From Neocallimastix lanati (nom. inval.) (Eukaryota; Neocallimastigomycota; Neocallimastigomycetes; Neocallimastigales; Neocallimastigaceae), in NCBI GenBank assembly GCA_016946835.1, contig JACVTC010000030.1, positions 1,092,501-1,156,500 on the forward strand: a DNA stretch of 64,000 bases, written 5' to 3'. A model generated the notes under the pieces. That model was not told where the DNA came from and did no database searches. It saw nothing but the letters and a program-made list of their open reading frames with translations. The position numbers and the translations under genes are program-made. Of the stretch, positions 47,801-60,334 are shown piece after piece. How positions within the stretch are numbered: the first letter of the stretch is position 1; each line of letters starts with the position of its first letter.

Positions 47801-48764
47801 TTATTATTGGCCTGGTTTAAAATCTGATGTGGAAAAAGTTGTTAAAACTTGTTTGAAATGTCAGTGTTACAGGCCTTCTCCCATTCCAAAGTACACTTCT
47901 ACCATTCCAACACAAGTATCAAGACCTTTTGTTAGAGTGGGCCTTGATATTATTGGTCCATTATCTACTACCTTAAAAGGGAATAAGTATTTATTCGTTT
48001 TGGTAGATTACTTCACGAAATGGGTAGAAGCAAAAGCTACTAAAACAATCGATGCAAAAGATGTTATACAATTCTTAAAAGACATCTTTTCGAGACATGG
48101 TCTTCCAGAAGTAATTATCACGGATAACGGAAGACAGTTTATTTCAGATATTACAAAGGCGATGGTGGATTTATATGGATCATGGATTCGTTTTATAACA
48201 CCTCGTCACCCTGAAGCAAATGGTCAAGTTGAAAATACTAATCGTGAGATTGAGAAAGTCTTACGACATATCTGTGATAAACAAGAAAATTGGGATGAAC
48301 TTCTTCCTTCTGCCTTATGGGCTTTACGAACTTCTAAATCGAGTGTTACTGGGTTTAGTAGTTTTGAGTTATTATATGGAAGAAAAGATTTGTGGCCTTT
48401 AAGTGTTCTTCTTCCTGATTTAAATAAAGAAGAGAATGAAACTGAATTAGAATATAATGTTAGAAGATTTATCAGACATCAACAATGGGTAGAGGAAGCT
48501 ATTAATAACATACAATATGCTCATTCTTATTGGTTAGAAAGATCAAAGTCTGCAAGGAATATGCTTCATAAGTATAAACCTGGAGACTTAGTTCTTATTA
48601 GATATGTTAATAGGAAAAAATTAGATCCTTTCTTTATTGGACCTTTTAAAGTATTAAAAGCATCAAAATATAATACTTTAGTTTTACAGACATTAAAAGA
48701 TAAACAAATATTAGAAAGAAACGTACATATCAAAGATGTAAAGCCATATTTGGTAACAATATAA
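44838..48764 (+). CDS. pol: Pol polyprotein of the Gypsy element (protease, reverse transcriptase, RNase H, integrase)
   Basis: Open from 44838 to 48764, expressed most likely as Gag-Pol by -1 slippage; the first in-frame ATG is at 44853. Counting from 44847: residues 1-250 are a Lys/Asn/Ser-rich linker with the AT-hook-like KKRGRKP near 106. The protease has LIDTGSDVN near 303. RT has SALDLFSGYHQIP, MPFGLTNAPASFQ and the catalytic YMDDILVYS near 628. RNase H has RTDASSYAIS and later ADALSRLP. The integrase has an HHCC finger (GHEGVSRTL...CLKCQCYRP), then the core with LDIIGP near 1031, ITDNGRQF near 1091 and ENTNREIEK near 1128 (D, D, E). A GPF-type module (FFIGPFKVLKA) near 1263 is close to the end, with no chromodomain after it. 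The order PR-RT-RH-IN defines Ty3/Gypsy. No break is seen. Confidence 0.96.
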   Translation, partial: TFKLIMGSSQSSPQINKIEKQSSHHNKFFNLYIKRKRDDNNNDKDENSDNEQFSSSNKKNKVDNTKYNENSNTIDNSLKNINKDNINMTEKEVLNTTLPQKQQNSEPTVRKKRGRKPIFKNPSIIDPSIYNNKSIQGAKRENKQNRNERRVGEDVQYDLELENTNTSKKANKDTTIYDVFKAISMLKDNKEYNLFDALNNTNAGITFAQLFNVSPSLRKLCSKGLKLNKDDVRYIKMIQNFPVNDEELVQETLDELDYVVENNVVNVSNSEGTIATINQIYDKEKKNKVSIAVVLGEIDESPAKVLIDTGSDVNAITRSFYNKVSNNHKIELKHKAYFKLASNQIVSTNYAVYLKLKFINLEVNEMFWILDDEDMCYDVILGRCTQKEHRLYIDPDDDGLYKKHDSGASCIAVSVYHHEEINNISKISFIDNLSEEVKKELHPKLRRLINKFSDVLINSIDNVKIANAEPHTIHLTNNHPIKLRPYKISLDQSRALKKEITKLLKRGLIIPSHSPWAFPVLLVRKKNGEWRMCIDFRKLNEITVKDAYALPFIDELLESVHGATIFSALDLFSGYHQIPMNPDDIEKTSFTTKFGNYCFKVMPFGLTNAPASFQREMNRILMPLIGKCLFVYMDDILVYSPTFEQHLIDLENVFSILRKYNFSIKLDKCKFCQHSVEVLGHVLSDQGLQPVPNKVFAIASWKIPTNVSQLQSFLGLVGYYRKFIPNFASLSNILYKLTSNKVKFIWTEEHTTAFNALRDSLCHHPILKYPDPNKPFIIRTDASSYAISAVLLQYYDTDEKEFPIYFQSRCLKKAELNYSVTEKEGLAIIFALKKFRPYIVASYFVVKLFTDHKPLLGYFKTSIPSSERHLRWISLFNEMKVELLYEKGKNNIFADALSRLPSGNVLSINTIKDISRGISSTSDSIPAPILDYVNKNYSFLNGKLVYKDKSNKLLQVIENESQKQDIVLKAHLVGHEGVSRTLARIKECYYWPGLKSDVEKVVKTCLKCQCYRPSPIPKYTSTIPTQVSRPFVRVGLDIIGPLSTTLKGNKYLFVLVDYFTKWVEAKATKTIDAKDVIQFLKDIFSRHGLPEVIITDNGRQFISDITKAMVDLYGSWIRFITPRHPEANGQVENTNREIEKVLRHICDKQENWDELLPSALWALRTSKSSVTGFSSFELLYGRKDLWPLSVLLPDLNKEENETELEYNVRRFIRHQQWVEEAINNIQYAHSYWLERSKSARNMLHKYKPGDLVLIRYVNRKKLDPFFIGPFKVLKASKYNTLVLQTLKDKQILERNVHIKDVKPYLVTI

Positions 48765-48952
48765 AATTTTAAAATTTTATTTTCTCCAATCACGCAAAAT
48801 TTTTTTTATTTTTCTAATTAAATAATACAAATACAATATAATTTTACCAACATAATAAAAAAAAAAAAAATTTTATTAACCTCAAATTAAAAAACAAAAT
48901 TTTTCTTTTTATTTTTAAATTAAAAGTAAAAGGCCACTTGTAAATAATATAA

Positions 48953-48973
48953 TAAAAAAAACAAAAACAAAAA

Positions 48974-49004
<31 letters not shown>

Positions 49005-49076
49005 AAAAAAAAAACAAAAACAAAAAAAAAAAAAAACAAAAAAAAAAAAAAACAAAAAAAAAAAAAAAAAAACAAA

Positions 49077-49078
<2 letters not shown>
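48953..49078 (+). repeat. Long A-tract interrupted by single C residues in the Gypsy 3' leader
   Basis: About 125 bp consisting almost solely of A with isolated C every 5-18 bases, followed by an (AT)n run to about 49102. It lies between the pol stop and the polypurine tract. Confidence 0.9.
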
Positions 49079-49108
<30 letters not shown>

Positions 49109-49192
49109 TATTTAAGTATTTTTTTTTTAAAAATTATTAATATATCAAATTCTTTATGTAAATTTTTTTCAGCTATCCCAAAGTGATATCTT

Positions 49193-49203
49193 AAGGGAGG
49201 AAG
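49193..49203 (+). other. Polypurine tract of the intact Gypsy element
   Basis: AAGGGAGGAAG, separated by TCT from the 3' LTR at 49207. It primes plus-strand DNA synthesis in LTR elements. Confidence 0.85.
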
Positions 49204-49206
49204 TCT

Positions 49207-49995
<789 letters not shown>

Positions 49996-50481
49996 TAAAT
50001 TCTTTATTTATTTATTCCTAATTATTTTATTTGATTACTAATTATATTTTTGAATTGTTAATATTTATGTAAGACTTTAGTGCTAATTAAAAAGAAAAAA
50101 AATATATATATTTTTTTCTTTTATATTTATGATAATATTAAGATTACATGTTCCAATTTTAAATTATGGTTTATTTTATAAAAAAAAATTACAATTAAAA
50201 TACTTTTGTTTAATTTAAAGAATTGTTATAAATATAATGTTTTTAGATAAAAAAATTTATAATAAATGGATCTATCAAAAGGAATTGGTTAATGTATAAA
50301 TATCTTATAAATTTACTATAATTAATAAGATTATTAAAATAAAATATTATATTCTTTATTATAATAACTTATATTTATTCATATTTATTGTAAATGTTTA
50401 AAATATTACAATTACAACTCTAATTAATAATTATCCCTATTTTTTAAAATAGATAATATAATTTATTTATTTTACAATATA

Positions 50482-50522
<41 letters not shown>

Positions 50523-50523
50523 A

Positions 50524-51029
50524 TTAAAATGAATTATATTTTATCCTGTTCTTTTCATATTTTGGTTTATGAATAAAAATTGCAATAGATGCTATTATTG
50601 CAATAACACTTAATACACATGCTGAAAATCCAATAACATGTTTATTTGTTGTTTTTTCTAATTTATATATTGTTATGTATAAAAATATTATTATTAATTA
50701 TATTATTTATTATACATGTATGTTTAATTTATAATTAACTTACGTGGAACTATACTTTCCGGAGCTCTATAAAACACTCTTATATAAGTAGGTTCTATTG
50801 AAATGGTTTTAGAATTATCTCTTTGTGTTGCAATTATGGGTTGTACGGAAGTTTTACTTAATGGTAGTACTACTATATTTTCATTTTCTAATTTATTTTC
50901 TGGTGAAGATTCTTTACTTATTTCATTATTATTTTTATTTATTTTTTTTTCGGTACTTATTTCTTGTGAATAAGATACTTTTAAGAGTAAAATTAAAAAT
51001 AATATTAAATTTAGCAAATTACAATTCAT
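50524..51029 (-). CDS. Small type I membrane protein, two exons
   Basis: Exons 51029-50744 and 50657-50524 join in frame across an intron with GTAAGT...TTAG and give 139 aa. Residues 1-21 are a strong signal peptide (MNCNLLNLILFLILLLKVSYS, cut before Q22 or nearby). A polar, Lys/Glu/Asn-rich lumenal or extracellular part follows, with few hydrophobic residues and one IEPTYIRVFYRAPE segment. A single transmembrane helix covers about 103-124 (VIGFSACVLSVIAIIASIAI), and a short basic cytosolic tail ends KNRIKYNSF. The second exon holds the membrane anchor, so without the intron the product would look secreted. I do not recognise the family; the topology is clear from sequence. Confidence 0.8.
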
Positions 51030-51395
51030 TTTTAATTATAAATTATTTTTATTATATTTATAATATTTTTAAAATTTCGTTTTATTTATTTAGTTATATT
51101 GATATTTTTTTTTTTTAAGAATAATCTGAATTAAATATTATAAATATACATAAAAAATCATGGAAAATAACCAAAATCATTTAATATATTTACAATGAAA
51201 CTTAAATTATTATTATAGTTAATTAGGTGTAACGTGTAATATTAGTGGATAATATTTTTTATTATTCTGAAGGAATAAAAATTAATTTAATATATTAAAA
51301 CAATAAAAATAATATTTAAATGAAAAATTATCTATTGGTATAATTATGTTTTATAGAAAGTTATATAATTATTAAGATTTATAAAAATAATAATA

Positions 51396-51605
<210 letters not shown>

Positions 51606-51900
51606 AAACATAATTAAATAATTAAATAATTAAATAATTAATAAATTAATTAATAATTTTTATTTTAATCTTTAAAGTTTATTAATATATAATAATGATA
51701 GTAATCACAAAAATTAAAAAGATTGACAAAATATATCTTATATTGTTATCTTATTTATGCGAATTGTGTCTTGTTAATAATACAAAGAAATTATTTAATC
51801 AAAGAATAAAATAATGTATTTCAAATATAACGAGATTAATTTACATATAATGAAATAATATAATTAATATAATTTTAAACATATTTAATTAACTTCATAT

Positions 51901-54900
51901 TAACATTCACCCTCAGACCAGAATGTTTTCTTATTAAATATTTGATCAGTCATTTTTGGTCCATTAAAATATTTTGTTAGTGGGTTTACCAACATGTTTT
52001 CAGTATTAATATATTTTAGAGTAACTTTTTTATATTAACTTTATTAAAATGAAAATTTTATTTATTTGATTTAATTTATTGTAAAGTTCTCCATTTAACA
52101 AAATAGCTTTACTTGTTTAATTATTTGTAAAAAGTTTTATTGGCTTATTGTAGTTAAAAAGTTCACTTAAAATAATTTTTTATTTAATACTTTTTATATA
52201 TTCTGCTTCAACAGGTGAAGTGGTAACTACTGATTGCTTTTTATATTGCCAAGATATGGAGTCTTTTTCAATTAGTACTATATATCCAGAAGTATATTTT
52301 ATTACTTACTACAATTGAATGATTGCTAGTAATTCACTAAAATCCAGAAATATCCTGTCTTTGGTATTCTTAGAGAATATTAATTTTGATTTATTTTGTA
52401 TATAGTAATAAAAGTGACATACTCATCTAAAGACGCTTAATCTTGAAATGTAGGCTTTTGTATGATAAAATACTTCATCCGAAATTAAATTATTATTTCT
52501 TTGATGAGAAATTTTATTATATGTTTAACATGCATATTGTACTTCAAAACTCTAGAATTTTTCGATAAACCTGCCCAATACATTATTGTTTTAACTAAAT
52601 ATTGTATTGTTTGATTAAATCTTTCAGCTTTCCAGTTCATTTCATGTAAGTTGACTGGTAAATTTATTCTATATATTTCCTTTTCTTTACAATAGTCTAC
52701 TATTTCTTTAAATTTATATTCATTAGCTCCATGTGTTTTAAACTTCATTGCTCTATGTTCATTGAATTTATTATTTATATTATTAAAGAACATTGTGATA
52801 GTTTTGGATGTTTGAGATATCTTTTCTAGTGGAAATATCTTTAATTTTCCTGAGTATTCATCTAATATCGTCAAAAAATACTTCTTTTTACCTATCGATT
52901 CGTTAAAAGGTCCGGATATATCTGAGTGAATCACATCTAATAGTTTTGTTACTTAAGTGATAGTTTCTTTATGTGGCTTTCTGCTTATTTTGTCATTCAT
53001 ACTTATAGTAAGCTTTTTGGATGAGATTTTTATGTTTAATCTTTCCAGATATTTCACTATATCCTTACTGCAGTAATGACATATTCGTCGGTGCCAAGTT
53101 CTTTCATCGTTGTTTTCAAGTGTTGCTATTATTAAAGAATGTCTATTGTCATTGTTGTTTTCTACCTTAATACAGAATTGTTTTTGTTTATTTGGTTTTA
53201 ATATTTGTATCACATTATCATTTTTATCTCGAATGAGTAATATGATTTCACCTTTACTATTGATTTCTATTTGCCCTTTTAATTTTGTTTATAATACTTT
53301 GATTTCATCAGATTTCTTTTTATTTCACTAAAGTAGAGAACCCTTTCGAATTTATATATTTTGTTGTTTAATATGAAACGGTAGGACCCATATCCTTCGA
53401 AGATGTATTGCGATCTTTTAACACAATGAAGTGTGATATTCTCGGTAAACATCTCCAACATATTGTCCATTGTTTCGCTGAATTGGCTTAAGTTCTTAGT
53501 CTTAATTTTTAATCAACATTACCGTCTCCATATTTTGTTGGATTTTGAAACTTTGAGTTAATCTCTTTATTTCTTTTAAAATGTTTTCATTAACATTTCA
53601 AATTAATATAACAAGTATTTATGCATTTAACATTTTTGCTCTATACATTTTCTCCATCCTGTTGATAATATTGTTTGCTAATAGGTTAGCAAAGAAGATT
53701 TCGTCATGGTCTTTATTTTCTCTATTTTTCTTATGAGGAGTCTAGCATTGCATATTTCCTTTAGAGAACAATTGCTTGCCGTATAAATAATGATAAGCAA
53801 GACGACCTTGTTGAAGACGTCATCATACCATAGATTTATAACAAAGTTCTCATTAGCTAATGTTCCATGAATATCGTTGGTAAGATAGTCCGGGAGTTCA
53901 AACCTCATAGCTACAGTCTTGATTAACAACTTTAATCTTATGATTTATTTTATTCCTTATTTTTTTTTTAAAGTTTTCAATCTATATATTATGAATATAA
54001 CAAATATTATACTTTTTTCAATTTAATATTAAATAATATTTATAATTATCATCTTTTATTCTTATTATTATTTAAATTTAATTGAAAAAAAATTTTTTTT
54101 TAAATATAATGACTTTTTGTAGTGACAATTATATTTTGATATAGAAATATAAATAGTGGTAATAAATCGTAAAAATAAAAGAAATATTATTAAAAAAGAA
54201 ATAATTATTAGATCAATAGGATCTAAACAAATAAACAAATAAATAAAATATATTATCAATATAATAAAATAATAAATAGGTAACAAATTATTATTTGTTC
54301 TTATTATTTCATTATTTTTTGCTTAAATCAAAAATTCTCTGAACAATAACATTTATTGAAAAAGGGAATAGAAATTATTATTTTAGTTAAGTTTATCTAA
54401 AACAACTTATCCCACACAATGAAATTATTGTTCTCTTATAGAATTTTCCTATATTCTAAAAATTGGTCCAAAATTATTATTATTTATATTTATATTTTAT
54501 AAATTATTCTATTATTGTTAATTATATTATTAATATTCTATTTTTAGTACTAATATTTTAGTTTTTTTATCAATATTCAATATAGTATTATTACACGTAA
54601 TAACTTGCAATAATACTTTATTAATATCGATATCAAAGATATATTTTTAAATTTATTTATTATATACCTAGATTAAATAAAATAATTATTAATATCAGTT
54701 TGGTATCATTATCTTAGCCTCTTTGGTAATTAGTCTTTTGATTCTATTATTCTATAACAGATTTAGAACATTATTATTAACAAACACTGTTACATTATTA
54801 TTTACAGCCGGTGGTGCGTTATTACTTACAACAGCTTGTGTAGTATTGTTGCTTTGAATGGAGCAGGTTTTAACTGGGAATGGGAGGTTTAAGTTGGTAA

Positions 54901-55143
54901 TAATGTCCGTAATGGCCCCAGTTGGATGCATTATTTCCTTTTGGAATTTAAATAAAGAATTTATCATATAAAAGATCAATAATATCATAAGTTTTGGCAG
55001 CGTTTAAAATAAGAAACTTCCACTGGTTGAAGTTAGACTATCCGTGAAGGTGTTGGTCATTAGCTAAAGTAGTTTTTTGAGACATGCTGGTTTTTAAAAA
55101 CCACCTTTGAATATTAAAATATTATCAAATGAGACTTTTAATC
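51901..55143 (-). mobile_element. Decayed Ty1/Copia retrotransposon
   Basis: Minus strand, in element order. A primer-binding site GATTAAAAGTCTCAT lies at 55143-55129, preceded by an LTR end ...ATATCA. The Gag start at 55085 reads MSQKTTLANDQHLHG, stop, SNFNQWKFLILNAA. Gag pieces continue to 53680. A protease-region piece has YGSYRFILNNKIYKFERVLY (53470-53279). A Gag-pre-integrase HHCC-like finger has WHRRICHYCSKDIV (53213-52953). The integrase core has MIHSDISGPF, THGANEYKF and ERFNQTIQYLVKT (52934-52485). RNase H has DSISWQYKKQSVVTTS, PVEAEY (near 52265-52195). The RT between is largely missing. CTGAGGGTGAA (51916-51906) is a polypurine tract followed by TGTTA of the 3' LTR. Integrase before RNase H defines Copia order. 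Many stops make it inactive. Confidence 0.85.
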
Positions 55144-56146
55144 TGATATATGTTGTGTATTTATTTAATATAATAGTACTTAAGTATTATGGTTAATATG
55201 GAGAAAAATGGATAGTACATGATATTTTTTATAGATCGTATATCACGAACACATTTTTGATAAATGGGACTGATATGCTGGACTTTTATATGCAATAATT
55301 TATAAGTAGTGAGTTTTTAAATAATGGTAGTTAAAATTTATTAATAAAATTATAATAATAATACTAATTCCAAAAATTACCAGAGTCGTCTTTCATTTCT
55401 AATATAAATAATTTAATCTATTTATAGGAAACAAGTAATATAATAATAATATATTTTAATATATAGAACTATATAAATTTTATATGAATAAAAGTATCAT
55501 AATAATATATATTGAAATAAAATAAAATAAAATAATTATTATTAAAAGATATAAATTTAATATTTAATAATTAATGAATATAAAAATTTGTTACTTCACA
55601 TATTTGTTTTATATCAGAAATGTCCTTGCTAAAAATTTAAACTATATATTTTTTTATTAAAGAAAACATATGGTTTAATTACAATTAATAATAATTTGAA
55701 AATTTTATTTTATGTGCCATGATTTTTACCTAGTATAATTATATTTTTATTAATATTTGTATCCTAGAAATTAATAAAGATAACTTCAGTAACTTCAGTC
55801 TAATAATTACGTAAAGGATCTTAAATGGATTATATACTAAATATAAAATAATTATATATAAGAATATAACAAAATATAAATATTATATTAGTAATATCAA
55901 CTATAATTATAATATAGTATAAGTAATTAATACTACTTCATTATATTATTATATAGAAGAATTATACATTTAATGTAAACTTTAAGATAAATAAGAATAT
56001 TTATTAAGAAAAAATAAATATATTATTTTTTAGGTATTTCAAATAAAAATAAAAAATTTTTTTATAAACATTTTATATATAAGTAAAAAACTGAAAAATT
56101 AATTATTCAGAATTAAAAAAATTCTGGATAATTAATTATAATAAAA

Positions 56147-56184
<38 letters not shown>

Positions 56185-56300
56185 ATAGTAGGTAGAACTG
56201 ATTATATCAATATTTTTAATTGAAAATTACAATGAAAATAGAATTCATAGAAATAATATTGTTGAATTATGGTTTAAATGTTTAATAGATTCTAATTTAT
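55144..56300. other. AT-rich region, probable 5' LTR remnant of the Copia element at its left edge
   Basis: The Copia 5' LTR should start rightward from 55144, but I cannot align it to the presumed 3' LTR below 51905, so its limit is unknown. No gene is recognised further right. A poly-A run lies at about 56154-56182. Confidence 0.4.
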
Positions 56301-56309
56301 AATAAATAA

Positions 56310-56488
56310 TTAATAATAATAATAATAAAAATAATAAAAATAATAATCATAAATAATAAATAATAATAATAATAATAATAATAATAGCAATAATAATAAT
56401 AGTAATAATAATAATAATAATAAATAATAATAATAATAATAATAAATAATAATAATAATAATAATAAATAATAATAATAATAATAATA

Positions 56489-56553
<65 letters not shown>
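56310..56553 (+). repeat. (AAT)n / (AAATAAT)n compound array
   Basis: About 240 bp of AAT units with AAAT, GCA and AGT interruptions; the right end (56500-56553) is clean. Poly-Tyr and poly-Leu ORFs on the other strand are artefacts. Confidence 0.9.
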
Positions 56554-56556
<3 letters not shown>

Positions 56557-56894
56557 ATTTTAAATGATTTTATTTATTTATTTTTATCTTTTATGTAGTT
56601 TAAGAATAAAACATTTGAATTTTTGTAACAATATTCATAAAATAGCTTTAATGAAAAATTTTATCACTATTATTGCTATATAAAAATATCATATATTATA
56701 ATAATGTATGAAATTTTTAAATGAAAGAAACTGTTTGTTAATAATAAATTTGAATATTTAAACTATTGAATACCTTCTTTAATTTTTAAAAATATTAATG
56801 TGAAAAAAACAATTTTTAATAAATAAAATTATTTTATAGCTTTTTATTTTTTTGTTATTGATATTATGTATATTAAAATAATTAAAAGTGGATA

Positions 56895-56895
<1 letters not shown>

Positions 56896-56973
<78 letters not shown>

Positions 56974-56974
56974 A
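56896..56974 (+). repeat. (AAAT)n array
   Basis: About 19 AAAT units in AT desert. 56975-57892 holds no recognisable gene besides the immediate upstream region of the coiled-coil gene. Confidence 0.9.
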
Positions 56975-57892
56975 ATATTTAAAATATAAAATAATAATAC
57001 TACTATTAAAAAATTTTATAATTTTTATTAATTTAAACTTTTTTGAAATATTTCATACAATTTAATATAATTTTATATATTATAATATTAAAATATATTA
57101 TCATATTTACAATATTATCATATATAATATATAATGTTGTACAATTAATAAAATAATATATAGTAAATAAAATAAATAAAAATAATGTTTAATATATTTA
57201 ATATTATATACTGTAAATAATGTAATATTTATAATATAAAATATGATTAATTGTAGTACAAGGAATGAAATTAATAACTTTAATTATTATATATTCAATA
57301 TTATTTCTTTATCAAGAACAATTTAATTATAAATATATTTCTTAGAACATTGTATTGATATTTTAATTTAAAACCAAAAAAAAAGGAAGTTTTTTTTATC
57401 ATATATTATATTTAATTATTAATATATACTTTTTAAAAGTAATATATATTATAATATACTTTTAATATATCACATTAAATCATTAATGTAACGGTTTAAT
57501 ATGATAATTAATTCAATTATTAAATATTAATATTATAGTAAATCCAAATAAGGAATATATATATTTAAAAAAAGGAGTATATGGGTACAAATTAAGAATG
57601 ATATATTGAAATTGAAATTGAGATTTTTCGTTTTTAATTTCATTAATATTTTTTTTTTTTTTTTTTTTTAAATTTTCTTTTAATAAAATTTAAAAACAAA
57701 AATCTAGTAATATTCTTAATAAAAAATTAATCAGATCTAGATTAAAATTTTAAAATAAATAAAAAATAAATAGATAAATTTAAAATAAATATAATTATTT
57801 ATTAATAATTATTTTATAATCGTTTATTTAATATATAATATAAAAAAACATTCTCAAATTGTACTTTAATATAATATAATATAATATAAAAA

Positions 57893-60334
57893 ATGACTAG
57901 TTGCTTCCCATTCTTTAGTTCTAAAAAATCCAGAAAGGAAAAGAAGACCGAAAATCAAGAAATCGATGATATTCCAACTGTTGTACCACCAACTGGAACT
58001 CCAGTTGTTAATTTAGAAGCTGAAAAACTTCAAGAACAACAACAACAAAAGGAAATCGAAGAAGCTAATCAATCTCAAACCCAAGGTAATCAAACTGAAA
58101 ATAATCAAATTTATCAAAATGAAAATCTTCCTACAACTTCAAATCAATCTGCTATACCAGAAGAAGAGCCAGAAGTTACTACACATGTTCATACTCATGA
58201 AGTAGTTACCATAAAAGAATATATTCCACAATCAAATACACAAACCGAAAAGGAATTAGCAGCTGAACTTAAAGCTGCTCAAGCAGAATTAAAATGTGCT
58301 CAATTAAAATTACAAGTTGTACAAGATGAAAATGTAGATTTATTAGAGAAGAATTTAGGTTTTACTGAATTAAAGAAAAAGGAAGAAGAAAAAGAAAAAG
58401 AAATAAAAAATTTAAAGGATGAAATAGATTCATTGAAGAATCAAATAAATAAATCCAAAGATGAAGTAAAAAACTATCAAAATCATATTAATACCGCAGG
58501 TAAGATTATAAATTTAATATATATTTGAAATATTTCAATTCGATATTAATTTATTAATATATTTTGTTGTAGGTCAAGAAATCAATTCTTTAAGACGTAG
58601 ACTTAATAGTGTTAAAAATCAAGATAATAATAAAGAATTGAATACTACTGTCGAATTATTGCTTAATGGTTTAAAGGAAGCTTATGATGAAATTAATAAC
58701 CTTGATGAAAAGGAAAGAGATTATCTTACTATGGCTAATGAAGCTGGTGAAGAAATCTATGATCTTAAGAAGAAGTTAAGAGATGCCACCATTTTAATTA
58801 ACGAATGTGGTCAAGAGCTTATTGATACAAAGGCTGAAAATGAAGAATTAAAGAAAGAAAATGATGTTTTTGGTCAAATTATTACTTGCTTATCATCTGA
58901 ACTTAATTTTGCTAATAAGAAGATTGAACGTTATCAAGACAATACTAATGATTTAATTTTAATTGCCAATGAAACTGTAAGTATAATTAATTTATTATAT
59001 AAAATTATTAATAATTTAAAAAAATAATTAAATTAAGTGATTAATGATAAATGTAATATTTATAAAAAGGGTGAAGAAATTATGAAGTTACAAAAAATTG
59101 GAAAAGATAAGTCCGTTGCTCTTAATGAAACAGGCCAAGAAATATGTGAATTAAAGAATGAAATAGAAGGTCTTAGAAGAGAAAATATTCTTTTAAAGGA
59201 AGTTTTTAAAACACTTTTAGAAGAATATAAAATCGTTAGAAAGGAAAATGAAGATTTAAATACAAAAGAAAATGATCTTCTTGTTCTTGCTAATGAAGCT
59301 GGTGAAGAAATCACTAAATTAATTAATAAAGAAAGAGATTCTAATAATACTATTAATGAAGTTGGTACTGAACTCATTCAAACAAAGGCCGAAAATGAAC
59401 AATTAAAAAAGAATGAAGAACAATGTTTAGCTATTATTGAAGTTATAAGTCAATCTTTAATTGAAGCCAATAAAACAATTGAAAAGTTACACAACGAAAA
59501 CAATGACCTTTTATCACTTGCTAATGAAACTGGTGAAGAAATTATTGAATTAAGAAATGTTCAAAAGGATCAAGTAAAACTTGTTAATGAATCATGCCAA
59601 GAATTAATTGAAAGTAAGGAAGCTTTATTTGATGCTAAACAACAAAATGAAGCTTATCTATCTTTCATTGTTGCTATTGGTGAAAAGTTCAAATCAATAG
59701 TTGATGAAAATAATAATTTGCAATATGAAAAAGAAGATAATTATAAATTAGCAAATGAAATTGGTAAGTTATCAAATAAAATTGAAAAGTTAAGAATTAA
59801 ATTTAGTAATATGAAATTTTTATTAAATTGAAATAGGTGAAGAAATTGTTAAATTACAAAATAAATTAAAGGATGCTAACAATACTTTAAATGAATGTGG
59901 TTCTGAATTAGTTGCTACTAAAGGTGAACTTGAACAAGTAAAAACTCAAAATAACAATTATGAACAAATAATTTCTGGTTTAGTTGAAATGTTAAATATT
60001 TCAAAGAAAGAAGTTGAAGAAATGAAGAGCCGCGAAGCTGATTTATTAAATTTAGCTAATGAAACAGTAAGTAGTAAAAATATAATTAAAACCATAGAAT
60101 TAATAAAAATTAGATAATTAATGTTCATTATAATAATAGGGTGAAGAAATTAGATCATTAAGAATGAAACAAAATGACGCAAGATTAATAGCTAATGAAA
60201 CTGGTACTGAAATAGTTGACTTAAAAACTGAGTTATCAAAGGTTAAGCAAGAATTAAACTATTATAAGCAACAAACTTTATCAGGTAAACAAAATGAAAA
60301 TATAAATGATACTTATAAGCAAGTTGAAGCTTAA
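57893..60334 (+). CDS. Coiled-coil protein built from strict 77-residue repeats, five exons
   Basis: Exons are 57893-58499, 58573-58976, 59070-59763, 59837-60066 and 60140-60334; all introns are GTAAG...AG and frames join to give 709 aa. Residues 1-120 are polar and Gln/Asn-rich (start MTSCFPFFSSKKSRKEKK; Cys4 with a basic patch could be lipidated, which is a guess). From about 125 the protein is heptad-like coiled coil. Residues 261-645 consist of five units of exactly 77 residues starting GEEI at 261, 338, 415, 492 and 569, with a sixth partial unit at 646-709. Each unit reads GEEIxxL..., then a second motif NExGxEL near position 20, KAExExLK, an ANKxIE-like part, and DLLxLANE(A/T/I) at the end. 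All four introns fall at a unit start (GQEI or GEEI). I do not recognise the family; a structural or scaffold role is inference. The exon structure implies growth by exon duplication. Confidence 0.88.

Noticed and set aside
56310-56558. Poly-Tyr/poly-Leu ORF
   Set aside because: (AAT)n compound array.
59060-59377. 105-codon minus-strand ORF in the coiled-coil gene
   Set aside because: Antisense of exon 3 of a well-supported spliced gene.
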